64,000 nucleotides of DNA from Conchocele bisecta. Taxonomy: Eukaryota > Mollusca > Bivalvia > Lucinida > Thyasiridae. Location: the NCBI GenBank assembly GCA_029237695.1, contig CM055265.1, positions 69,475,903-69,539,902 of the forward strand. The letters are read 5' to 3'. How positions within the stretch are numbered: position 1 is the first letter of the stretch; every line of letters begins with the position of its first letter. The notes under the pieces were generated by a model. It ran no database searches. It saw nothing but the letters and a program-made list of their open reading frames with translations, and was not told where the DNA came from. A program made the position numbers and the translations under genes. Shown in pieces: positions 23,536 through 37,460 of this stretch.

Positions 23536-24780
23536 GGATGCATGTTGTTCATAATTACCATGTCAATTGTTGTTACATGTAATAAAGATGCATTAAAAAG
23601 AAAAAGAAAACACAAAAACAATATTTAACAAAAATTATATATATATATAATGGCCAAAGTGAGGATCGAACGCATGCAGTGCAAAATTAAAATCAAGTGC
23701 CACCGTTGGCCGCCAGTTTACCCACTGCTCATGTATGAGAAACTGTTTTGTCAATCGCAATATATCGATCATGACTATAGCGACGCGCCATAATAAACAG
23801 GGAAATACCTACAGGAATTCCATGTTTATTTATACACCAATGTTTATATAAACAAAAGCATGTAAACAACGCCATGTCAGGCTGGTATACTTTTTATATA
23901 AATGACAGACGATAATAAGTTGCTGGAGGTCAATCGATGAGTCCAAATATAGGTAGACCAGGTGTATTATCATATCATAGCCTCGTTTTCGTGTATACTA
24001 ACGACATGATGAAGTGCACGTGCATGCATGTCAATATAATAGTGTATCTTGGTGCGCAAAATAGACATGTAGTGTGGCTCAGTGGTATTGAAGCGGGAGA
24101 ATATCCATACGTTAGCGGAACTTTTGTTCATTTTATCTGGTCGAGAGTTCGAACCTCACAAAACGCATTACTTTTGTCGATATCATTCTGTGTTTTTTTA
24201 TGACTGCTTGCTGGAGAAGGGAATAAGTGAAACGGTGAGGGTTATCACTATTGCTGTTTAACCTCAATATGACATGATCTGAGAGAACATACTCCAAGAT
24301 TCTTCATGTACACATATATATGTGCATTTAGTTATTAGTTTTCTTCAAAGTGAGAGACTAACGTTCTACATGTAATCTATCTCATGCTTAGTTAATGTAA
24401 TTTGTAAGAGCAACACACATACAAAAGAAATATATAATAAAATATAAACAAATAAAAATATATGTGTATACATGTATGAAAAACTAAGATTCGAACTCAC
24501 TACCTACGGCATTGATATCTTCACAGTAACCCCTCGACTACATAACACTTGATGACAAATCTCAAAAATCAATATTGAAAAGGAATATTGCCACGGGTAT
24601 ATTTACCTGTCTCGCCTATTCTGTGTTTTGTTTATGATCGGTGTGTATGTAAACAAGTAGCAAGTTATCGTCTGCGGACTTTTTTTTTTATACCGACCAC
24701 ACAATTGCGACATTTGTTTGAAGCGTCTCGTTTGAATTTAGACGCGTTGAATATGCAAATATAGAATTTGTGTATTCCAT
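23536..24780. other. AT-rich DNA with tRNA-like fragments
   Basis: A + strand tRNA-like stretch at 24070-24160 has 'tggctcagtgg' (A box) and 'gagttcgaacctc' (B box). Minus-strand B-box-like sequences lie at about 23665-23690 and 24486-24505. None folds obviously into a full tRNA, so SINE heads or tRNA pseudogenes are likelier. The end (24680 onward) again matches family R at 32776. Confidence 0.45.
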
Positions 24781-25057
24781 GGCGAATTCACGTAGGGGAA
24801 AGCCCGGCGCGCGCCCCCCTAAAATGTGGCGAGTAAAGATAGGTTTGCTCTAAAATAAGCCATAACGCAGCAAAATGGGGTGTAGATATCAAACATATTC
24901 CGGAGGGCATACCGCCGGACCCACCTAGCAGTCTCCCGAGCTCCGCTTGGTCGACGAACAAACGGTGCTAGTTCGAAAATATAGTAAACTATTTCAATGA
25001 AGAAGTACCCCGAACAACCCCCCCCCCCCCCTCTAACCTGAAATCCTGGATCCGCAA
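24781..25057. mobile_element. 'ggcggatcc' repeat (hAT-like ends), copy 1
   Basis: Matches 32399-32655 and 38129-38402. Ends approximate 'ggcggattca' and 'ctggatccgc'; the cleaner copy at 32.4 kb shows AGGGGCGG-like termini, reminiscent of hAT. Contains 'aaaatgtggcgagtaaaga' and long C runs. Confidence 0.6.
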
Positions 25058-25440
25058 TACTAAATAATAAAACATGTTTGGCCCAGTGTCAACATGATGC
25101 GATATGCCAGCAGCCGCGTAATTAGCACTACCATATTTGTTATCTGTGATACGATTATTTTTCTGAATATTTCCAAATTTTAATTTATGTTGATTTTCGA
25201 AATATTCGACGGTGAACCAGTAAATCATATGAATTAAGACCTAGGCCCAGTTCTATCCGTTGCTAATTTTATCCAGAATACATGTACGTGTCACAGTTAA
25301 TGAGCCAGCTGTTTACATTTTCTTTAATAAAAGTAACGGTTGCGGGCACACTTTCACGCAGAGCGGGGCCCGGTCTGACCGGCCGTCGGCACTAACCCCC
25401 CCCCCCCCCCACCCCTTATCAGTAAACACGTTTAACCCTA
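25058..25440. repeat. Family R continuation and C-rich DNA
   Basis: 25067-25250 matches 33301-33375 joined to 33768-33860; the TA at 25129-25130 is the empty site of the mariner MITE at 33376. A poly-C run lies at about 25397-25412. No gene. Confidence 0.65.
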
Positions 25441-28400
25441 ATAGTCCGGGCGTCAAAGAGGGTATTATTGGATGACCGTGCATTAGCGTCCGCACGAAGT
25501 TTTATTGCATTTTCGTGATTACCAACCAATACTATTTAATATTCCGTCGGGTGCCACTCTGGCACCCTTGAGCATTTTGAATAATTTGCGTAAATCCAAG
25601 ATGGCCACCGAATTTCCGTATATTTCATATAAGTGCTATTTTTCTGACATCTAGGTCGCTATGTTTCGTTTTTTTTACCCGTTGACATAGATTGAGAAAG
25701 TGTTCGAGTTAAATTAACATTGTAACATTTATGTAATTCAAGATGGCCGCCGAAAATAAACATTATCAAGAAACAATTTAACAATCCCCTATCCTTGACA
25801 ACCATCGACCATTTTGAGTGTTTTAATATAATATATTCACAGTGCCCGGCACATACAAATGTTTGAGAACGTGTATGAGGTAAATATGGTAGGCATTGCC
25901 TCCGCTGGATAAATCCAAGATGGCCGCCTAATTCCTATATTCTCTATATTTACGGACATTTGCGGTTTCCTCCTGGAAAAGAAAACTGATATCGGAAGCG
26001 GCACTCCATCGCTTAGTTACTTCACTTAGTGCGACAACGCGCCATTTGTTTTAGCAGAAGTTTGCTACGCGTTTCCCGATTTCCAGCTTACAGACACATG
26101 TACGCTGCATATCCGGCCACCTACATGATGAAAGAGGGTAACAAGAAGGATAATAATGCTTAATGTACATACACTAGTGTTTTCACCACGTTGTTGTGAC
26201 CGTTTGAGCTGCACTATTGCTATTTGTTGATGATTTCAACGTTGTTTACAACCAATAACATTCAATGTTCTACCTCCAACACAAATATCCTGGAAAAAAC
26301 ATACAAATCAATATATAGCCCACCTCCCCTCGCAAAATCTTTCAGAGGTGTCAATATTATAAGGTAACCAATAACTTAAAACACCAACCACGAACAGTGC
26401 GTACAAAGCAAACATACCTTCCCGAATGTGCGGCGACATCCGGCGATCCAATTGGGGTACCTTTACGTCATCACTAATTATTTCAATTTAAAATATACAG
26501 TGTGTGCTCAAAAAGTTGCAACGTGTTCTGCACACATGTATATTTGCCTTTCATATTGATGTTCCATTATGGATGACTGGGCTGGGAAACCGTTAATTAC
26601 CGCAGGCCCGGATCGGGTCGAAGCATAATCGAGGCGAGCAAAGCCCGACAAGACGGCAAACACGAAGCGTTTGAAAGAAGATGAAATGCAGGCGAACTGA
26701 AATACCATAAGAACTGTGTTTCGTCGTACACATCACGTTTGCACATAGACATATATTTGAAACGTTTGAGTGCTGATTCTAGTAATTATGAAAACGCGCC
26801 GTCAAGCAAGCTATTGCGCAGCTTCGAAACAAAACATTTTGACTTTAAACTACACTGTTTATTTTGCGGCGAAAACTGTTTAATGTACTATGACAGAAAG
26901 AATCCTACTCGATGGAGACGGACTGTGTTGTGTCGAACGACTGACCGTGGTGAACAACAAACATTCAAGGACGCGATTCTCGATAAATGCGAATCCCGCC
27001 AAGATGAACACGGGCTTCAGGTTAAGGCACGCGTACTCGGTGCAATTAGTGATTTGCATGCTGCAGACGCGAGATATCATGACGATTGTAGAAAATCTTT
27101 CATGTCAGCCCGATCTGTCTCAACCGCAGCGCAATCTGCGGAGCATATTAATGAAGTTGAACCCGCAATAATGTCTACAATTACGTCTCTGAAACGTGAC
27201 ATGTTACACATCTGGGATTCAGTAGAAGTGCATAAGTTATACAAAGAGCATGGTGGCGAGCTCTGTTCTCGTCGAACATCATAGTCCAAGTTATCCGATA
27301 TACTTGGTTCCGATAGGAAACATACCTGTAGCTGAAGATGTTCCGGTTGACCGATACATAGGCCGTAAGAAGCCCGCGATGCCAACCAGTGAAGCAAAGC
27401 GCAGCGTATTACCTATCCGCATATTGGCCCACCAGTCGGTACAGCTTGCAAGAGCTCGCGATTTGGATTTATCGTTCCTGAAGGCAATCGCATGCTCATC
27501 TGACCAGAATGTACCAGAGTTCGCTGGTTTCAATACGAAGCTCTGCAGAGAAAGTGGACAGGCTGTTCAACCAGCAACGAAGGCCATATGTACACCACTA
27601 ATCGATATGGATCCTGCCGACCACGACACAATGCTGACTGTTATGGTGGAGGGACAGCGCCTGACAAAGGATTGTGGGCAATCAATCACAGTTTTCACCA
27701 ACGATCAGCAACTTTACAGAGTTGCAGTTGATGTTGCATGGGTGTATCCGCAGAAGTTCTCGCAGTTCATACCACGGTTGGGCGGGATGCACACATTGAT
27801 GAGTTTTGTGGGATGCGTTGGACACCTGATGGCGGACAGTGGTCGCGAAGATGTAATGAAGACTGCTTTCGGGGGTGTCGCTCATATGCTCAGCAGACAC
27901 ATATGCTCAGATATGCGCTACGGACATGGATTACATGGTATCATTTGAATTAAGTTACAGCCGTCATCACTGAAGAAATGGGCATACAGCATGCATACCT
28001 GCAGTCGATTGATCCAGGATCTGACAGATGTGTCAGATGGATACGCCGATACAGAGGTTGTCACACACAAGGAAGAGATGCCCTCGCGTATGCGTCTGGA
28101 TGCTGCAGACAGAGCAAAGATAAGAGATAAGCTACAGGCATCCATCGATCCCATGAATCATACACACCACTCTGACGGTTTCGTCAATATTATCACAGGC
28201 AGAATTGGGCCAGAGAATGTGAACGCCGTAGAAATTGGACAAGCCCAGATGCGGTCCTTCGAAGAAAGCCTGCCAACATGATGTAATGCTGCTTTGTCCA
28301 AGAAAGTTGTCACAATGGCAGTGATGCGAAAAGTTCTCAGAATCGGGTCGACAGATATATGTGATGTTAACATCATATATTCACGAGTCATGGGCTTCCA

Positions 28401-30233
28401 ACATTCTCGTGAAATCAATGTACACGACATACTAAAGTATGAACTTGCGCCAGTCTCAACATCAATGTTCGATGAAAAAGGGGATATGCGTATCTCGAAA
28501 TCCAAGTCGGTCCGTTAAAAGAACATACAAGTGGAAGTCTCCTGCAGACTGGGTATCCAACCGGATGTTAGTGTCGTTGATAGGTCCGCAATTCTCTGGA
28601 TACTGCATTGGCCCAATAGGGGAACTGTACGTGATTTTGTCGATAATTTCACAGGTTACATCTTGGCGAAGAACAAGACATCTGATATATATGTGGTGTT
28701 TGACAGGGTACCATGACTTCAGCATCAAGAGTGGGACACGGTTTGCTAGAGCTGGAAAGCATGCAAGCAGACGTCATAGGCTATCCATGAACACTCCACT
28801 GCCGCCGCAGACTGTGGTCTTAACTGTGACGGAAAATAAAGTGCAACTTATTGACCTGATATGTCAACAGTTGATAGAGGCTGGACGAGGAAGTAAGAGC
28901 AGACACAGACTTGTCATTACATGTTCCGATCCTACACCAGTAGAAATACACCACGGAATTCAACTGCCACGCAGGGACCTTCTCAACACACAAGAAGAGG
29001 CCGACGTCATTATGATACAGGACGTGCATTGGTTGATATCAGTGCTACAGTAGAAAAACACAAAGACATCCTTGTATCCATCCCAGTGTGGATGGACACG
29101 TGATGAAGTATCGAAATCACTTATTCCCATTATGCTGCCACACCAAATGTCCCTCTCGCCCCTCCTGAGGTCCAGGAGATGATTCGATGTGGATGTTCCT
29201 CGCAGAGACCATGTTATACTGCGCTATGCCGCTGTACAGCTGCCAAATTATCGTGCACCATGTTCTGCACATGCCGGGGAGAAACTGTTTGCCAAAACGA
29301 TCGTACAAAAACAGCTACTGCCTATGCTGAAGATCACGATTCTGATCATGATACTGAGTGAGATCAGAAGCACTACATACATATATACCTAAATTCAGTT
29401 GGTTTGGCATGTATCATTGAAAATACCTCGTTTTGCAATGCTGACTAGTAACCATGATGTTCCAAACTGTCTGCGTGTATGACTACGTGGCATATGTACA
29501 TTGCCATATTTTAGCATGCGACCACGTGCACAGTGCCAGTGTATAGACATGTTGAAGTATCATGCAAGTATGTGCTAAATTGTGACTACTGCATATTTGG
29601 CAGATTTCGCATGCATCCTGTACGTATCTAACTGAGAAAAATCCAACAACAGTAAATCCTTTGGTATAAAAGTAAGGATTTGCAGTTCACTATGATATGA
29701 TGGTTTACGTCTCAGATGTGTTAGCGGTTGCAATATGAGAAACAGATTAGCAAATTTTGAAAACATTTGGTGGCCATCTTGGATTTATGTAAGTGCGGCA
29801 ATAAACATGTGTACTGCATACATTGTTTCACACGTTGTTGTGTGCCACACACCGTGAAGTAAAACGCATACAATTATATAATTATGTATGTCAATGATAG
29901 GCGACATATTTTTATTTTTTTGTTAGACAATATTGATTTTTGGCGGCCATCTTGACAATATATAGCTGAGACAATGTTCCTAAACAAATCCACGGGTCCG
30001 AAAACCTGATTATACCAATGTATTAACTCCGACAAATAGCACTTGGAGCAATTGAATAAAAATAAATATTAAACTGGCAGCCATCTTGGATTTATGCAGA
30101 TTATTAAAAATGCTCAAGGGTGCTGGAGTGGCACCCGGCGGAATATTTAATAGTATTGGTTGGTAATCACGAAAATGCAATAAAACTTCGTGCGGACCCT
30201 AATGCACGCTTTTCTTACTGACGCCCGGACTAT
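25441..30233 (+). mobile_element. 4.8-kb TIR transposon carrying a CXC-domain protein
   Basis: Both ends read ATAGTCCGGGCGTCA inward, and the inverted similarity extends about 165 bases with 'gcattttcgtgattaccaac' and 'gtgccactctggcacc'. Each subterminal region holds further inverted copies of 'aagatggccgcc' (left 25601, 25741, 25918; right 29769, 29943, 30077). No clear target duplication was found at the edges. It encloses a single broken coding region on the + strand. The superfamily is not identified; KDZ-type elements also use CXC domains, but the link is unproven. Confidence 0.75.
26739..29361 (+). pseudogene. CXC-domain mobile-element protein (putative transposase), disrupted
   Basis: Homologous-looking blocks run in several frames. 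N-terminal zinc-binding block FCGENC ... DARYHDDCRKSF (about 26860-27105), then TPLIDMDPADHDTML, VFTNDQQLYRV and PRLGGMHTLMSFVGCVGHL (27590-27830), EDVMKTAFGGVAHML, KKWAYSMHTC, ELAPVSTSMFDEKG (28440-28480), SAILWILHWP, TSDIYVVFD, TQEEADVIMIQ (about 28990) and a C-terminal CXC block CGCSSQRPCYTALCRC ... FCTCRGETVCQN (29188-29300). These blocks belong to an uncharacterised family I recall from mollusc and cnidarian genomes. Breaks: frame change at about 27285-27310, stops at 27946, 28279 and 28516, frame change at about 28710 and another near 29010-29150. A transposase role is inferred from the surrounding TIRs; catalytic residues are not assigned. Confidence 0.7.
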
Positions 30234-31295
30234 GCAGAAAGTATTGCCAATACGAATTAAATCGTTTTCCATAGAACGACATCTGTAAACCAAGACCTTT
30301 TCATAAATATGATAATTCAATATATAGATCTACGTAGACACATAATTAGGTCATGAATACATGAACTCAGATGTACCCGAGTGTGTCTACATATTTCGAA
30401 AATTGATAGTATATTAAGGCTTGTCACGTTCAAATGAAAGTTAGTGCTACTCATCAAATATGCGTAATGCAGTGTAATCTATAAATAAATCCCAAAATCG
30501 GAACTGGGCGTGTACAGCGTGTACGGTTCCGTCTTAGACGCCGAAAACACCCGACCCCGCTCTAATCTGAACGACTAACCCGGGCGCATGTGTGAGCACT
30601 TTACTAATTATGGTATACGGTCCCCGTATACCATAATTAGTAAAGAGCTCACACATGCGCCCCGGGTTCGATCTTCAAGTTGTAAGTACATGTATATCTG
30701 ATGGTCGTCGCCAGACAGGATAAGTTTGTTTTCTTTGAGTATTCCGGTTTCAACCCACATTAAGAAACATGCAGACGCCTCCATATACGCCGACTACAAT
30801 TGTTCTCGCGTTTGTTTGTAATTGTTATATAAATAAAGTTTAAAAGAAATATTAGCATTATGATTACATAATACTGATCTTGTTATTATGTGTTATCTAA
30901 AAATACCGGTCGTATGGTTATTTAGTTTCAAATGTCGTTTCACAAGTCGTCTATATAATGTATTATAAAAATCATAAATGCAATATGCCCATTTGTATAA
31001 AAATAATAGAAAAAGAAATAATACTTATTTCCTTGAAGGAAACCGAATAAAAAAACTATCTGAACCACTATGAAAACAACTGTACAATTCTGCCATGCAT
31101 ATCCAACATTAAAATATTTGTGAGCCGTAAAGCGTACGGCTATAAATAGGACAACTTATTGCAATGACGCAACAATTCCAAGTGTCAACATCCGGCGTGA
31201 CGTTGGTATTTATGCGTAACTTTCGACGTAATTTTCAGCCTTTCATGTCGTTGTCATTAAGGCTGGTTTTCACAGAGCGCGGCCCCCATATTATA
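30234..31295. other. No gene; hairpin and R-family end
   Basis: A hairpin at 30577-30668 has arms 'aacccgggcgcatgtgtgag' and inverse around 'ggtatacggtccccgtatacc'; its end contains 'gggttcgatct', a B-box-like sequence. At 31250-31320 two R-family ends face each other ('cacagagcgcggcc' / 'ggccgcgctttgtg'). No gene. Confidence 0.5.
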
Positions 31296-32760
31296 TATTT
31301 GGGCCGCGCTTTGTGAAAACCGGCCTTAATGACAAAATTTTCGATTTGCATGTTTTTACATTTTCTGATGCGGACACCTTTCAAAAACAATATTCTGAAA
31401 AGAAAATGCAATTATGTTTAATAGTTTTAGTTTTATCTCACTTTTTGTAGCACCATGTGAATCACGCACGAAAAAAAACGTAACGTCATCGAGAAAATGA
31501 CGTTATTGAAACGCTGACGTTTGCACAATGTAACACAACAGCCTACAGTAGAAATGACTGTACGCTGTGTTTGCTGATAAGGTACACTAAATGTATCTAC
31601 AAGTGTTAGTATCTATACTAACTATCAAACATTGAACAGAATAAAACTATGATATGTACATGTAGTGAACAAATCAAACGCACAACTATCGATTTTAAAT
31701 CTATAATTAGCCGACCTGTGCCTTCGTAATTTGCCACCATCGCCATAATAGATTCATATACGTGTGTCGTCAGAAATATACATTGTAATTATTTCAGAAT
31801 TGATTGGTTTAGGCAATACGTCACCAAAGACCAAACAAATTATCGGCATTCCTGGTGTTGGAAATTGTAAATTATATGCACATCGTATCGGTGATTGAAA
31901 CAAATGCATTTTATTTCTGTAGAAATGAATGACCAGAATTTGGATAGGCCTATGGCTGCACATATCAATGACTTCAGCGCCCGATGGGGTATAGAGGGTA
32001 GTCGGACACCCCCGGGCATTTATAAACAAAATAAAAATCGACTGTCCATTCCCCGACTCTCGGAATTAAATTTACATCTCAGAAAGCGGGAAGAACATTT
32101 TCCTGTGTAGCCAATATGGCTGGCGCGGACGGGCTAATGTACATGTACCCCGTATTAGCAGGTAGCAGATCTATGGGAAAATGCTGCGCTAACCCCCACT
32201 CCCTCAACTGGCCACCACCGCCACTTCCGGGAAAATGTGGAGATCTAACGTTACATGTCCCGATAACAATACCGGCGGTATATTTTCTCGTCGGGAATAA
32301 TTAATTTGAAATGAAATGTGCAACTTAGTTTTGTTGTGTTTCAGAAAAAGTACATTCAGCGCCTTTGTAAACACAAAGAAACAGCCATGCTAAAAATAAG
32401 GGCGGATTCACGTAAGGGAAACTCCGGCGCCCACCTCCCCCCCCCCCCTAAAATGTGGCGAGTAAATATATTTTTGCTCTAAAATGCGCAATAACGCAGC
32501 AAAATGGGGTGTAAATATCAAACATATTCCGGAGGGCATACCGCCGGACCCACCTAGCAGTCTCCCCAGCTTCGCTAGTTCGAAAGTATAGTAAACTATT
32601 TCAATTAAGAAGTCCCCCCCCCCAACCCTAACCTGAAATCCTGGAGCCGCCCCTGAAAAGCACCGTGGCGTACGTACATATATTTTGCATAACTGCACAC
32701 TATAACACAGTCAGTGATTTACACACTAAATTTGTCCCGATCACAACATTAATTTTGTTG
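31296..32760 (+). repeat. Family R, copy 2
   Basis: Same orientation as copy 1 (21346-23060). It is interrupted at 32399-32655 by the 'ggcggatcc' element; copy 1 keeps the uninterrupted sequence 'ccatgctaaaaatcaccgtgg' near 22960. Confidence 0.8.
32399..32655. mobile_element. 'ggcggatcc' repeat (hAT-like ends), copy 2
   Basis: Bounded by AGGGCGGATTCACG and CTGGAGCCGCCCCTG, inserted into family R copy 2; the empty site is present at about 22960. Shares 'cataccgccggacccaccta' with 24910-24930. Confidence 0.7.
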
Positions 32761-33375
32761 AAATGACACTCCACCCCCTGCGACTATTCTTCGAAGCGGC
32801 TCATTTGAATGTATACGCGTTTAATGTGTGCATGTGCCTTTGCTTTATATTATTTACACGCCTCCGACTAGAACGGCCCTTTTGTAACAAACAAAACACT
32901 CAGACGTGCATTATTTAGTACAATGTAGTACAATGTAAGAAAGTTAACAACAATCTGGCAAAGTCGGACTTCTTAAATGTGTAAATGTTGGAGACCTGTG
33001 CATCTGTGCAGTCTGATCAGTGTCTGCAATGATTGCAAATATACTAGTAAAATTACTATACATTCATATAACCATATTTACAAGTGGTCATTTTAAAGAA
33101 TATTTACATTGTTATCAAACGGCAATCGGACGGCTGATTCAATGTGATATTTTTGAAAGTCGCTAAATATTACGTGACACCGTACACGTAAGTGGCAGCA
33201 GATACATATATATTTGTTTATTAAAGTGTCATCTTGGTGGCTACAATTATGTATTACAATTATCTGTCGCAGTAAATATGCATGTGACACAATACCAACA
33301 CACTAAATACTAAAACATGTTTGGCCCAGTGTCACCATGATGAGATATGTCAGGAGCCGCGTATATTTGCCACTA
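32761..33375. repeat. Family R flank, no gene
   Basis: Partly collinear with 24680-24790 and 25067-25130. Includes 'cagtctgatcagtgtctgc' at about 33010. No gene. Confidence 0.5.
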
Positions 33376-33767
33376 CAGTCGAACCTCCCCGAACGGCCAC
33401 CTCTCTACAACAGCCACCTCTCTGTAACAGCCGCTATTTTATATCTCAATTGGATGATGTCATCTATATCTAACCCTTACACTGCTGAGCATGAACATTG
33501 TCGTTTGATGTTGATTTTGCATTCTTTCTCGATAAAAACATGTTTTGACAGCATTTTATGATTCTAAAATGCTGTCAAAACATGTTTTTATTGGAAATGA
33601 TTCTAAAATGCTGTCAAAACATGTTTTTATTGAGAATTATTGAAGAAAATAAATAAACATCAGACGATAAAATGGTATTCAGCATTAACCTCCCTACAAC
33701 AGCCACCTCTCTATAACAGCCAATTTTGCCTCTTCCCATGGGTGGCTGTTGTAGAGAGGTTGCACTG
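33376..33767. mobile_element. mariner/Tc1-like MITE, 392 bp, copy 1
   Basis: Ends CAGTCGAACCTC / GAGGTTGCACTG flanked by TA (33374-33375, 33768-33769). The empty TA site is at 25129-25130. Contains 'ctacaacagccacctctct' near both ends and internal hairpins around 'aaaatgctgtcaaaacatg'. A diverged copy lies at 46286-46597 and a bare right end at 40196-40216. Confidence 0.85.
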
Positions 33768-33839
33768 TACCATAATTTTACATCTGTGATACGCTTATTT
33801 TTCTAAAAATTTCCAAATTGTATTTTTAAGCTAATTTTC

Positions 33840-35225
33840 AAAACATTCGACAGATCGAGACGGGTAGCCCACAAAATAACTTTTGTAAGCGGACACACCT
33901 AACAATATCTGCCCTCTCGGTGTGGGGGCAGTGGCGCGGCGGTGGACAGCCGATGGAGTGGGGGTCAGTGCAGGATTTCCCCATAGACCTCCTACCTGCT
34001 AGTACGAGGTACATGTACACAAGACCGTCCGTCAGTCATATTGGCTACACAGGAAAACGTTCCTCCCGCTTTCTGAGATGTAAATGTAATTCTGAGAGTC
34101 GGGTATGGACAGTCGATTTTTAATTTAAGTAAAACTCCCCGGGAGTGTCCGACTACCCTTTATACACCATCGGGCGCTGAAGTCATTGATATGTGCAGCC
34201 ATAGGCCTATCCAAATTCTAACCAAATTCAGGCCATTCATTTCTACATAAAATAGTGCATTTGTTTCCATCACATATTGTTTCAATTTCAATTAACTGTT
34301 ACGTAAATAACGTCAATTAGATTCTGAACTAATTTCTCAAATAATTACAATGTATCTTTCTGAAGGTACATGTATATGCATAATCTGTGATAGTTGGCGA
34401 TAGTAGCAAATTACAAGGTCACATGTCGGCTAATTATAGATTTAACATTGATAGTGGTGCATTTGGTTTGTTCACTACTGTATCATATTTTTATTCTGTT
34501 CACTATAGGAATGAATGGCCTTTTTGTGGAATTTAGCGGGGTATAAACTTGCAAAAGTCGCGGGAATACTGGACGAAGCGATAAAAAATTACATTTTTTT
34601 TTTTTATTTCTTTTCGAAAATTGTAATTTTTTTAAAGCCTCGTCCAGTATTCCCGCGACTTTTCCAAGTTTATATCACAGATAAATTCCACAAAAAGGCC
34701 ATTCATTCCTTATAATTCCAGCATTTGAAATAAATTCATAAAAAAAATGTGTTTATTTTCCGTTTTCTTAAGTATTATTTTAACTGCGCCTCACGGTTAC
34801 AGAAAGTAGTTCGGCGTGGGAGTTTACTGGGATATAAATTTTGGACAGAGACTTGCTACGGGCCAATCAAATGCTAGGGAATTGTGTAAATATTTTTGTG
34901 CTGGAATTATTTGTAGATACATTTAGTGAAATTTATCAGCAAATACAGTTTACAGCAAGCACAGTCAATGAGTCTATGAACACGCATTTCTACTGTAGGC
35001 TGTTGTGTTGCATTGTACAAACTTCAGCGTTTCAATAACGTCATTTTCTCGATGGCGTTACTTTTATTTCCTTGCGTGATTGACATGGTGCTACAAAAGT
35101 ATGAAACATATTTGCATTTTCTTTTCAACATATTGTTTGTGAAAGGTGTCCGCATCCAAAAATGTAAAAAAGTGCAAATCGAAAATGTTGTCATTAAGGC
35201 CGGTTTTCACAGAGTGCGGCCCATA
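33840..35225 (-). repeat. Family R, copy 3 (inverted)
   Basis: Reverse complement of 21346-22390, ending at 35225 in 'gcactctgtgaaaac' type sequence. It is split by the 34505-34910 palindromic repeat. Confidence 0.8.
34505..34910. mobile_element. 0.4-kb palindromic repeat K, copy 1
   Basis: A palindrome 'ggaatgaatggcctttttgt' ... inverse (34508-34712, arms including 'tcgcgggaatactggacga') followed by a segment bounded by 'ataattccagca' / 'tgctggaattat'. Inserted into family R copy 3. Other copies: 50097-50440 (inverted) and 63203-63620. Confidence 0.8.
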
Positions 35226-35299
35226 TATATTATACATGTATATATACGTTTGTTGAACATATTATATAATTATTTAACATAATTATGAATTATTCAATG
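35226..35299. other. AT-rich spacer
   Basis: TATA-rich DNA between family R copy 3 and the 65-bp satellite; nothing recognised. Confidence 0.4.
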
Positions 35300-37460
35300 C
35301 ATCTACTGCCGTAGAGCTAGGTTTACCCGACTATCGGTAATCGGTACACCAGTGTAGTCCCTGAGCAGCCGGCATATCGAGCTAAGTTGATCAGAGTATC
35401 GGTAATCTGTACACCGGTGTAGTCCCTGAGCAGCCGGCATATCCAGTTGGGTTGATCAGATTATCAGTAATCTGTACACCGGTGTAGTCCCTGAGCAACC
35501 GGCATATCTAGCTAGGTTGATCAGACTATCGGCAATCTGTACACCGGTATAGTCCCTGGTCATGCTGCATATTTAGTACAGGCGATCAGGCTTCCGACAC
35601 TAAGCATATCAGTAGTATACCAGTGTAGTCCCTGATCAGGCGGCATATGTTAGCTAGGTTGATCAGGCTACGACACTATGTATATCAGTGTAGTCCCTGA
35701 TCAGGCGGCATATGTTAGCTAGGTTGATCAGGCTACGACACTATGTATATCAGTGTAGTCCCTGATCAGGCGGCATATGTTAGCTAGGTTGATCAGGCTA
35801 CGACACTATGTATATCAGTGTAGTCCCTGATCAGGCGGCAAATCTATCACAGTTGATCAGGTTCCAGACACTATGTATATCAGTGTAGTCCCTGATCAGG
35901 CGGCACATCTATCACAGTTGATCAGGTTCCAGACACTATGTATATCAGTGATGTCCCTGATCAGGCGGCACATCTATCACAGTTGATCAGGTTCCAGACA
36001 CTATGTATATTAGTGTAGTCCCTGATCAGGCGGCACATCTATCACAGTTGATCAGGTTCCAGACACTATGTATACCAGTGTAGTCCCTGATCAGGCGGCA
36101 CATCTATCACAGTTTATCAGGTTCCAGACACTATGTATACCAGTGTAGTCCCTGATCAGGCGGCACATCTATCACAGTTGATCAGGTTACCGACACTATG
36201 TATATCAGTGTAGTCCCTGATCAGGCGGCAAATCTATCACAGTTGATCAGGTTCCAGACACTATGTATATCAGTGTAGTCCCTGATCAGGCGGCACATCT
36301 ATCACAGTTGATCAGGTTCCAGACACTAAGTATACATGTAGTCCCTGATCAGCGGCAACATCTATCACAGTTGACAGCTTACCGACACTATGTATACCGG
36401 TGTAGTCCCTGATCAGGCGGCACATCTATCACAGTTGATCAGCTTACCGACACTATGTATACCGGTGTAGTCCCTGATCAGGCGGCACATCTATCACAGT
36501 TGATCAGCTTACCGACACTATGTATACCGGTGTAGTCCCTGATCAGGCGGCACATCTATCACAGTTGATCAGCTTACCGACACTATGTATATCAAAAAAG
36601 GTGTAGTCCCTGATCAGGCGGCACATCTATCACAGTTGATCAGCTTACCGACACTATGTATACCGGTGTAGTCCCTGATCAGGCGGCACATCTATCACAG
36701 TTGATCAGGTTCCAGACACTATGTATACCAGTGTAGTCCCTGATCAGGCGGCACATCTATCACAGTTGATCAGGTCCAGACACTATGATCCCATCAGTGT
36801 AGTCCCTGATCAGAGCTGCACATCTCTCACAGTTGATCAGGTTCCAGACACTATGTATACCAGTGTAGTCCCTGATCATGCGGCACATCTACACAGTTTG
36901 AATCAGGTTTCCAGACACTATGTATACATTGTAGTTCCCTTGATCAGCCCGGCACACTATCACAGTTTTTGATTCCAGGTTCCAGACCCTATGTATACGG
37001 TTCCAGACACTATGTATACCAGTGTAGTCCCTGATCAGGCGGCACATCTATCACAGTTGATCAGCTTACCGACACTATGTATATCAGTGTAGTCCCTGAT
37101 CGGGCGGCATATCTAGCTAGGTTGATCAGCTTACCGACACTATGTATACCGGTGTAGTCCCTGATCAGGCGGCACATCTAGTTAGGTTGATCAGGCTACC
37201 GTACCGACACTATGTGCATCAGTGTAGTCCCTGATCGGGCGGCATATCTAGCTAAGGTTGATCAGCTTACCGACACTATGTATACCGGTGTAGTCCCTGA
37301 TCAGGCGGCACATCTAGTTAGGTTGATCAGGCTACCGACACTGTGTGCATCAGTGTAGTCCCTGATCGGGCGGCATATCTAGTTAGGTTGATCAGACTAC
37401 CGACACTATGTATACCAATGTAGTCCCTGATCAGCCTCCATAATTATCTAACTAGGTTGA
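35300..37460. repeat. 65-bp satellite, about 33 units
   Basis: Unit 'gtagtccctgatcaggcggc' ... 'cacagttgatcaggttcc' ... 'gacactatgtatatca', about 65 bases, each with two or three TGATCA palindromes. Variant classes are arranged in blocks: 'agctaggttgatcag' at both ends, 'tatcacagttgatcag' in the middle. Units around 36770-37010 carry many small indels unlike their neighbours. Confidence 0.95.
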